Origin: Parietaria judaica
Taxonomy: Eukaryota > Streptophyta > Magnoliopsida > Rosales > Urticaceae
DNA length: 64,000 nucleotides
Reading direction: 5' to 3'
NCBI GenBank assembly: GCA_954871525.1
Contig: OX940868.1
Span: 13,766,556-13,830,555 of the forward strand
Part shown: piece after piece, positions 55,885 to 64,000 of the stretch
How the letters are laid out: each line of letters begins with the position of its first letter
How positions within the stretch are numbered: position 1 is the first letter of the stretch
The notes under the pieces: model-generated
Told to the model about the DNA's origin: nothing
Databases searched by the model: none
What the model saw: only the letters and a program-made list of their open reading frames with translations
Translations under genes and position numbers: made by a program

Positions 55885-56744
55885 CCCGTTCACTTGGTTG
55901 TAATTAGGCGTAATCGGATGTAATCGTAATAAGCACACCAACTTATTACGATGTTTAGTTGCGATTACAAAAATATGCAATGTAATGCTCTTTACAATGT
56001 AATCAAAAGTCCTTATTTTGAAAGAATTGACGTTACAAAATTCACGTACTGCAATTGTGATTACAATTCTTTTCTTTCTTATTTTTTAAACTACTCTTAC
56101 TATAACTACTATTTTGCTCCACTTTCTCCATTATTCACTTTTAATCCCCTCCCTTTTTTTTCTCCACTCTTTGTAACTACCCTCAATAACCATCCTCAAA
56201 GAAATCATCTTGCTTTTTACATATATAAAAATCAAATAATATCTTTTTTTTGAAGACAGCTTTGCTGCAGTGGGGATCGAACCCACGACCTCCACTTTAG
56301 AGGTAGTGTGGAATTACCACTAGGCTATCCTAGCAACCACTCAAATAATATCTAGACGTGTTAATAATTTAACACGACCATGTAGCAAATAATAAATGTT
56401 GAATTTATAAGGTAGGCAAAATTATGTACTATTGTGGTTCATGCTAATTTCACCATATTTATATTTTGTGCAGTATAAAAAGTAATTCATTAATCCTTTA
56501 TCACAGTTTGATAAATTTATTTTGAGTAGTTAATTATTAAAAAATTAAAGATAATAAATTTAAGGGTATATTGATAAATATTTATTGATTACGATGTGTA
56601 CCGTGTCTTACTAAACAATGTAATGAGTATTCATTTCTTCATTACAACGGTACAAGTAAACATTGTAATAAATTACGATTACGATTCTAATCAATTACGA
56701 TTACAGTTACGATTGACCAATTACAGCGAAGTGAACACCACCCT
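55885..56744. mobile_element. MITE-like inverted-repeat element
   Basis: The left end (GTTCACTTGGTTGTAATT near 55888) matches the reverse complement of the right end (GTTCACTTCGCTGTAATT near 56735). Both ends continue into degenerate GTAATCGTAAT-rich arms of about 50-100 bp. The copia insertion at 56745 cuts or abuts its right edge, so the duplication cannot be read. A small tRNA-derived retroposon sits inside. The superfamily is undetermined (hAT or Harbinger type). Confidence 0.5.
56245..56340 (-). mobile_element. tRNA-derived mini-SINE with 13-bp target duplication
   Basis: A 96-bp insert is flanked by a perfect 13-bp direct repeat TCAAATAATATCT (56232-56244 and 56341-56353). On the minus strand it reads as a tRNA-like unit: A box TAGCCTAGTGGT, T-arm GTGGGTTCGATCCCCAC with a perfect B box GGTTCGATCCC, then a short tail ending in A6. 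The acceptor stem pairs at only about four of seven positions and the anticodon loop is not normal, so it is not a working tRNA gene. Length, A-tail and long duplication point to LINE-type target-primed insertion of a tRNA-derived RNA. Confidence 0.82.
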
Positions 56745-57387
56745 TGTTGGTTATGCCCGAACCCGATATTGTATCTCTCGGGTTATCGGATATTGACCCG
56801 ATAACCATAACCGACATTATGGGCCCACTCGGGCCCAAGTATTAATTATGATTCATATTAATTAATAATAGATTAATTAATCAATGAATGGGCTTTTAGA
56901 AAGACCATTAATTGGGCTTTTAGAAAGCCCACTAGGTCATGACCATAGGGTATTATAAATACCACATCATGACTCATAATTAAACACAACACACACCAGA
57001 GAAACCCTAGCCACCTAGAAATTCGAGCTCCCCTCCCTTGGTAGTCGAATTTTGGCTTGCTCCCCGGTTCAATCAACGGTTGATCATCTAAACACCGACA
57101 AGGATCTAACCTATCCTCCGAGGTGTTTTCCGGTCATCTAAGACGTTCCCGAGTGACGTGGTGGACGAAATAGAGGCGCAACACTTGAGGCGCTAAATCC
57201 TAAATTCGACAAGCTCCAGAATCAAAGGAATCGGCAGTTATTCGGTACAGTTGGCAAAAGTACCAAAGTTTGGTAACGATCTCTAAACGATATCTTAATT
57301 CTCGTAATTATTCTAGATCTTTATTGTTCGATGATATCCCGTGATTTCCGCCTCGGGATTGAGAAAAGTCATCGAAAAACCCAACAG

Positions 57388-57402
57388 TAGTATCAGAGCC
57401 GG
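57388..57402 (+). promoter_or_regulatory. Primer-binding site of the copia element
   Basis: TAGTATCAGAGCCGG follows the LTR end CCCAACA after one base. Its core GTATCAGAGCC matches the initiator tRNA-Met complement. The second base is A instead of G. Confidence 0.75.
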
Positions 57403-57674
57403 TCTGAGTAATTTTCGAAAATTAGATATGTTGAACGAAATAATTTTAGAAATTTTTTGGTGTGATTAGATTTTCAGTGGGAGCGTTAGAAAATTAATTA
57501 TGATTAATTTTGTGTGTTGTTCGGAATCCGATTTAGAATCGGGATTGGTTTTTTATTTAATTTTAATGTGTATTATTATTTTCTTTAAAAGGGAAAAACA
57601 AACGGCGGCACCACCACCGCAACCGGCGGCGATTTCACCGTCGCCGCCATGGTTCCGGGTGGCGCCGGCATTTG

Positions 57675-58110
57675 TGGCTCCCATTCGATGGGAGCCAATG
57701 GGCGACGGCTAGGGTTTCAAAACCCTAGCCGAAATAAATTTTTTTTTTAAATCGTGTGGGCCTGATTGGATCAGGCCCACGGGCTGGGTTTTAACCCAGC
57801 CCAAATTTAATTCGAGGTGGGCCTGATTGGATCAGGCCCACGGGCTGGGTTTTTTAACCCAGCCCCAATTCGCCCAGCCCGGATCGCAATGATCCGGGCA
57901 CACCCAACCCGGGTCTGACCCGGGTACCCGACCCGGGTTGGACCCGGGTATTCGGCCCGGGTCTATCCTGACCCGGGCCCACACCGAACAGACCCGGATC
58001 CGGGTCCTTCTTGACCCGGATCCGGGTCAAAAATTTTAATATTTCCGGGCAGGGGCCTTCGGCCCTGCCCGGTCTCCCCCTTCATGACCGGGGTTGCCCG
58101 AGGGCAACCC
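57675..58110. repeat. Dense row of GC-rich hairpins in the copia leader
   Basis: Consecutive near-perfect inverted repeats with short loops: 57675-57697 (9-bp arms), 57706-57731 (12), 57756-57780 (10), 57781-57802 (10), 57817-57841 (10), 57842-57865 (10), 57878-57898 (8), several ACCCGGGT palindromes at 57906-57975, GACCCGGATCCGGGTC at 57991 and again near 58013, 58045-58072 (about 12, one bulge) and 58091-58110 (9). Units 3-4 are duplicated as 5-6. G+C is far above the surroundings. Confidence 0.95.
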
Positions 58111-58706
58111 GTACAAGCTCGGGTCTATCCCGAACTCGTATCCCGGTATTTGATATTTAATTATATTTATGTTTAATTATTTTAAAATACGATTTAAAGT
58201 GTTTATTTTATTTTATTTATAATTATTATAAATATCTTTAAATATGAGAATTGAAAATCTAATATATATGATATTAATTATTAATAAATATGATTTATTC
58301 AATATTATTATCAATCTTATGAAGTTTGTTTCTATTATTGTTTATGTTATTCATTTATTGATTCACAAATTGTTTGTTCATAAATTTTATTTATAATCAA
58401 TAATTCTTAATTAGATTAAGATAATAAATAATCTTTTACTTATTATAGTAATAGAAAAGATCTAAACTTTAATGGAAATAAAAGTTATATATATATTATG
58501 ATAAAAGATAGTTTATCTATAAGATAGTTATTTATCTTTTATTTTGTAATATGACAAAGCTTGATTAAAGATATCTTATCTATAAAGATAGTTATTTATC
58601 TTTTATTCATTTATAGAAAAGATAAATCATGAATTAAGATATTTTATCTTTAAGTGATTTATTTATCTTTTATTTAAAGATAAAAGGGTTTGTCTTTAAA
58701 ATTTTC

Positions 58707-58748
<42 letters not shown>

Positions 58749-59379
58749 CTTTCAAAAGTATATTTAATTCGAAATAGAATATGTTTTACAAAATAGGATT
58801 ATGTATTACATATTCATTGTCTTAATTCTTAGAACATTTTAATTAGTTAACTATGTTCAGTTTAAAGACAAAAGTTAGGATCACCTAAAACCCCTCAATA
58901 AATATTAGGTATAATGTCTTCCAACGGCTGGGTCCTCGATCTAATTGAGAAAAGTTTTGAGTGTGTCTCTAACCCAAGGGAGTGCTCTTATACCCTCTTT
59001 TAGACGCGTAGGGCGACCTATACTGTCCGCCGATTCGCCCCTTGGGTCTACCTAAACGAGTACTCTAATTAGATTAGATATCGTAGACAATTCTTTTGAA
59101 ACCGGTTAGAATGCTAAATGAAAAATTGTTTTTCTTTTCTAAACGTCAGAGATAATATAGGATATTAGAGCAATTGTTGACTTTCTCTGAGTGACTAATT
59201 AATGGAATTGATGAGGGTTACTTTTCCATTAACAAATCACGAAATATTATATAAAGTCCTTATAATATATACTTTTATGTAACATCTTTATTATAATAAG
59301 TAATTTATAATTTACATGTAAATACTAGAATTAATATTGTGCTTATTCAGTTTTCATTTAAAATTGTAGAAACTGAACA

Positions 59380-62300
59380 ATGTCTAGCAGCTCACTAAGA
59401 TCCATCCTTGAGAAGGAAAACATCTTAAATGGAAGAAATTTTCCGGAATGGCAAAGACGCCTCAAAATTGTGCTCAGGCACGAAAAGAATGAGGTTATCA
59501 TTATGAATGAACCTCCAGCTGAACCTCCTGCTACTGCATCCCGAGCAGACAAAGATGCTTATAAGAAGCATATTGATGAAGCCGCTGAAGTAGCTTGTCT
59601 CATGTTAGCAACCATGACACCAAATCTCATGGAGCAACATGAGAACATGTCTGCCTGGGAAATGATTCAACATCTTAAGAAGATGTATGAAAATGAAGCA
59701 CGTCATACAAGATTCAGGATAATGAGAAATTTGCTGAGAGCAAAATTAACTGATGGAAACAATGTGCATGATCATGTTCTGAAGATGATCAGCTGGTCAG
59801 AAAGTCTGACCAGACAAGAGATAAAGATCCCTGAGGAAGTATACATTGACATTGTGCTCAACTCTCTCCCCGATTCTTATAATCAGTTTATACTGAATTA
59901 TAATATGTCCCCTGAATCAAAGAATCTTCATCAGCTTCATAACATGTTGCAAACAGCTGAGGGTAATGTACCCAAGGGACAGAATAGAACTATTAATGCT
60001 GTGAATAGCAAGTTCAAGGGAAAGAAGCAGTATGTTCAGAAGAATAAAGGCAAGGCTCCATATAACTTGAAGGTTAAGGCTCGTGCCATGAAACCCAAAG
60101 TTGGAGCCACTCCCGATCATAAGTGTTTTCACTGCGATAAGAAGGGACACTGGAAAAGGAATTGTCCTTTGTACCTTGCAGAGATCAAGAAGGTGAAGAA
60201 GAGTTCAAACTCCACCACATGTATAAATGTTATAGAAGTCAATCTTACTACCTCTAAAGATTGGGTATTAGATACAGCATGTGGTACTCATATTTGTACT
60301 GACATGCAGACTCTGAAGAGAAGTAAGATGCTGAGAAAGGATGAGACCAACATGCGCGTGGCAAATGGAGCACCAGTTGTTGCAAAAGCTGTGGGCCATG
60401 TAGATCTCAACACCTCAGCAGGAATGATTTTAGAATTAAATGATTGTCATTTCGTACCTTCCATTTGTTGGACATGTGTGTCCTTAAACAAGATATTTAA
60501 CCATTTGTAAAAGATTATGACAAGTCGTTGAATAAAGATGGTACTTATTATGTTAATCTTATTATAGTTTCTGTAGAGTAAAATAGAATGTTTGATTCCT
60601 TAGTTCATAAAGGATGCAATTATGTTATTATTATCACAAAGGAGTCATGTGAGGGAGAATTAATAAACATAATAAATGAACTTAAAATGTCCGTGACCTG
60701 ATTAACTGGGTGGGAGCCCATTAATCGGTAAGGTCATTAATGTGACTGAAGTGACTATCCTATTCTGGATTTTGTGTGTGTCTACACTCACTAGAAGTGC
60801 ATTAAGTATGAAGCGTCTTCATACTGGACTGGACCTGACTTAAACTCAAGAAAGTTGTCATATAAGACCGTCACTAACAACTTGTAGTTGAGTCGCAAAA
60901 TGATGATCAAATGGATATTAGTTCTAAGTCTTGAGTGGTCATGAGTCCAAGCTACTGGCTTGATTGTTCTTTGATTTAACCGTTAAAGAACACAAGACAT
61001 TACCGCTGTTCCCAACACTATTATTTTGGGAACATGATAGTCAGTAGTGAAGGATTGCTTGATCATAGATATGGGCATCACACAGCTCTCTTCAGAGTCA
61101 TGATGATTCCCTTGATTGTCAGTGGTGAGAAGTGAGAGGTACCCGTGCGCAACTTATGAATCGAAACCATAAGTGGGTTGCTCATAATATTACTGGCTGA
61201 GTCAAGGATGAAAATGCATTGAGGGGCATTACGGTATAAACCGCCTGCTCATGTGTGAGTCATCAAGTGAAAGGACAATAATCGGTATTTGATTGAATCT
61301 AATGGACACCCTGCTGTATATAAGGGAATAATATATACCGTATCACTAAAGAGTGCAGCCTCGGGTCTATAGTGGAATCACCGCGAGGTTTGACGAACAA
61401 CTAGCAGTTCGTTAGAGCTTAAGTGATACGGGTCCATTGTCCCCAGGATAGCTCCGTAACGGATGATACGTACGTGATTAAAATGCATTCTGGATAATGT
61501 TTAATCATTTGGCTCGACTTATAAAACTGACAAGTCTGTGACAGACGTCAGATAGTTTTATCGATAGCGTGGCAAAAGTACCATATTTTGGTACACGAAA
61601 GTAACTGATAAAAATAAAGTTAGAATTTAGATTATAGAACAGCACTACATTGTTCTAAATTAAATTCTAAGCAACTTTGCTTTTTGAACCAAGTCATTCT
61701 GACTTACGGTTTGTAATTTATGGATTTTCCAAGTTTATGACTCGGTTCGATAAACTTTGAAATCAAATCACATGTCACGAATTTAAATGATGGTGTTGCA
61801 CCATGAAATTTAATGTGTGATAAAGAGATCAGGATTTATTAATATAATTTGATTATTTGGATTTAATTATTAATATCTTATTAATAATTAAAGGATTTAT
61901 ATTAATAAATAAATAATATATATTCATGTATTATTTAATGTGTAATTCGAATTAGGGCTTGAGTATAACAAACCCTAGATAAATTCGAATAACCAATCTT
62001 GAGAGATTTTATTTTTGCGGCATAAATACCTGAAGCCTGGTATAATGGCAAAAACCCTGAAATCAATTTAATCCATTGGATCGGTCATGATTGAGTATCA
62101 ACCGTTGGATTGAGATAATTGATTCAAACCCTAATGAAATTCGAAATTGAAACTTGGTGATCAAGTTTAGGTATTTCGAATTAGCTTAATTAATTCTGTC
62201 CATTGGATCGGTTTTGAGATCTTATCTTTAAGCCGTTGGATTAGAAATTAATTAACATTATATATATGATATTAAAATTCGAATAAATATAAGGATTAAA

Positions 62301-64000
62301 GTTCGAATTAGGGTTTTGTAAAACCCTAGGGTATTTGACTTTATCCCTAATTGATTTGATCCATTGGATTGGTTAAAGATTTAATTTTAACCATTGGATC
62401 TAGATAATCAATAACAAATTCGAATTTGAATATATATATATAATAAAATTCAAAAAATATATGATATGATATGATCTTATCTTATATTATTCAATTAATT
62501 AAATCCCTGATTAATTATATCCATTGGATCTAGATGAGATTGAATCTAGATCATTGGATTGAAATAATTATTTATATTTAATTAAAAGAATTCGAATAAT
62601 GGGAGGGAATATCTCCAAATCGGTTACAGCTTGAGCCTATAAAAGGGAAGCTCATTCTACACATTCAACACACCTTTCCCCAGAGTAAAAACTCGAGCTC
62701 TCCCTCTCTCTCTAGGGTCAGCGAGTTTTTGCTTCTGATCTCTTTTTCTGGTTCGGCTTAGGAGATATTTTTCTCCGGTAGCTTTAAAAGAACCTTCAGT
62801 TAAATTTTGCGACGGAGTCCTGCCAGCGAAGCCCACGCTTCGGTAGCGAGGAATCCAGGAGTCATATCCCGGAAAATCACGGGAGTTTCCCTCAGCACCG
62901 GCGGAGCCCTGCCCAATTCAGAACGCGCAGCCGGAATCGTCAACTGAGGTACGGCCTTATGCATTGGGTAAATAAATGCGACCATTTAATGCTTTCTATT
63001 TATTTCCTATTTCGACTAGATTATTAATAATGAATATGAAAATATTAAATTCGAAATATTTATCAGATCTCGTTTTTGATTGTTACCCGATATCCGTGTC
63101 GTTGGTCCGATAACAGGATTTCCGCTTTAAAATGAATTTTTAAATGTTACCGGGACGGCCCGGAAGCTATTCTCGTGGTAAGGAAGTCGACTTGATACCA
63201 CCGATTTCCAACACCATTACCAAGAACATAATTTCTATTCCAGAATTGGATGTTTTAGGTTTTGATTTTAAAATTGGGAACAAGCGTTGTGCGGTTTTTA
63301 AGGATGGTATTTGTTATGGTATTGCTTATTTATCAAACGGTCTTTATTCGTTGAATACCTCTGAAAATCATATTTATAACATCTCCAATAAAAGAGTGAA
63401 ACGCAACCTTGTCAATACGGCCTATCTCTGGCATTGTCGACTTGGCCATATAGGCGAGAAGCGCATTACTCAGCTTCACAAACAAGGAAGACTGGATGAT
63501 TTTGATTATGAATCTTATCACACATGTGAATCTTTCCTGGTCGGGAAAATGACAAAACCTTCCTTTAAAGGAACTTATGAGAGAAAGAAAGGACTATTGG
63601 ACCTCATACATTCAGATGTATGTGGACCAATACCCATTCAGGCTAAAGGAGGTTTCAGGTATTTCATCACCTTCACTGATGACTTCAGTCGATACGGTTA
63701 TGTATACCTAATGAAACACAAATCTGAATCGCTTGAAAAGTTCAAGCAGTTCAAGAATGAAGCTGAAAATCAGTTAGCAAGAAAAGTTAAAGCCATACGA
63801 TCTGATCGAGGTGGCGAATACTTGAGCGATGATTTCAAAGCTTACCTCCGTGACATGGGAATCATTTCATCACTGACCCCTCCAGGTACACCTCAACTAA
63901 ATGGTGTATCTGAGAGGAGAAATCGAACCTTGTTGGACATGGTTCGATCAATGATGAATAAAACTGACTTACCTGAGTCCCTATGGGGACACGCACTTAT
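59380..64000 (+). CDS. Copia gag-pol polyprotein, interrupted and partial
   Basis: Gag starts MSSSSLRSILEKENILNG. It carries the copia gag signature (FPEWQRRLKIVLR, then VACLMLATM and WEMIQHLKKMYE) and a CCHC knuckle CFHCDKKGHWKRNC near residue 250. The protease motif is WVLDTACGTHIC, Asp-Thr-Ala where this lineage usually has Asp-Thr-Gly. At 60465 the frame is cut by a solo LTR; it resumes at 63219 in the same frame. Integrase follows with WHCRLGH, a CESF where the zinc-binding HHCC motif expects CESC, and catalytic blocks HSDVCGP, IRSDRGGEY and VSERRNRTLLD with Asp, Asp and Glu present. Reverse transcriptase and RNase H lie beyond the window. Function: nucleocapsid, processing and integration. 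The insertion and two suspect residues mean this copy is not autonomous now. Confidence 0.9.
60466..63213 (+). mobile_element. 2.75-kb solo LTR inserted in the copia gag-pol frame
   Basis: It starts TGTTGGACATG and ends TTTCCAACA, an inverted TGTTGGA/TCCAACA pair, with the duplication CCATT at 60461-60465 and 63214-63218. There is no second repeat inside, so it is a solo LTR rather than a whole element. A TATA box in GCCTATAAAAGGGAAGC (near 62637) followed by a C/T-rich leader gives plus orientation and an unusually long U3 (about 2.2 kb). U3 carries many copies of ATCCATTGGATC-type words. A GGCAAAAGTACCA phrase at 61571 is shared with the host copia LTR at 57254, suggesting a related family. 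Confidence 0.85.
62065..62565. repeat. Repeated ATCCATTGGATC / ACCGTTGGATT words in the solo LTR U3
   Basis: At least eight copies of a (C/T)C(A/G)TTGGAT(C/T) word occur here, often as pairs about 35-40 bp apart (for example near 62071 and 62103, 62198 and 62233, 62350 and 62391, 62519 and 62558), several palindromic. The pairing and even spacing look like an amplified protein-binding or structural unit. Confidence 0.7.

Larger units (their letters stand above)
56745..64000 (+). mobile_element. Ty1/copia LTR retrotransposon (5' part, runs off the window)
   Basis: The 5' LTR 56745-57386 (TGTTGGTTATG…CCCAACA, TATA-like TATTATAAATAC near 56950) is followed after one base by a primer site TAGTATCAGAGCCGG, which differs from the tRNA-Met complement at its second base. 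Then come a long leader, a gag-pol frame from 59380, and an integrase region reaching the window end. A 2.7-kb foreign solo LTR splits the frame. The order gag, protease, integrase (before RT) is copia. The 3' LTR is outside. Confidence 0.93.

Noticed and set aside
56245..56340. Functional tRNA gene on the minus strand
   Set aside because: The B box is perfect, but the acceptor stem mispairs at about three positions, the anticodon loop is abnormal, and a 13-bp duplication with an A-tail shows retroposition.

Overview
This is a eudicot plant nuclear window. It is AT-rich, with intron-split genes using GT-AG junctions, plant-type gene families and heavy transposon nesting. I cannot name the species from the sequence. 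Exon coordinates were read by eye from splice signals, reading frame and remembered family sequences; no alignment was run.

Left arm (1-18.3 kb), mostly genic: the last three coding exons of a Golgi-type putative methyltransferase (PMT family, 868-2339, +); a complete five-exon HAD-type sugar phosphatase of the SGPP type (4739-8182, +); a decayed dynamin-related DRP1 copy (9351-12103, -) that keeps its P-loop but has lost much of its G and middle domains; and a complete clade-III glutamate receptor-like channel (13002-17418, -, six exons, 931 aa).

Middle (18.3-45.4 kb), transposon territory: a hAT remnant with a transposase C-terminus (18279-19151); a non-autonomous hAT (21785-23083) carrying a nested Mutator MITE (22553-23019); a solo LTR (26071-27076) next to a short array with a 157-158 bp period; then a 17.2-kb Mutator-like element (28199-45413) with about 85-bp terminal inverted repeats and a 9-bp target duplication. 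It holds two convergent genes, a mudrA-type transposase (+) and a DUF1985-type gene (-), as in plant MULEs of the Kaonashi kind. Three later events hit it: a solo LTR in a transposase intron, an 8.6-kb LARD-like retrotransposon with two practically identical 2.66-kb LTRs in the DUF1985 gene, and a 396-bp patch inside the transposase that is an exact copy of the 3' UTR and downstream DNA of the PMT gene 27 kb away.

Right arm (45.4-64 kb): a complete ATG4 autophagy protease (46486-49279, +; its extreme N-terminus is uncertain); a complete ten-exon CCCH/FG nucleoporin of the NUP42/CG1 type (51081-54970, -); a MITE carrying a 96-bp tRNA-derived retroposon with a perfect 13-bp duplication; and the 5' part of a Ty1/copia element (56745 to the window end). 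The copia leader holds a dense row of GC-rich hairpins, and its gag-pol frame is split by a 2.7-kb solo LTR.

The host genes do not form a pathway. The main biological story is the layered transposon nest and the copying of host-gene DNA into it.
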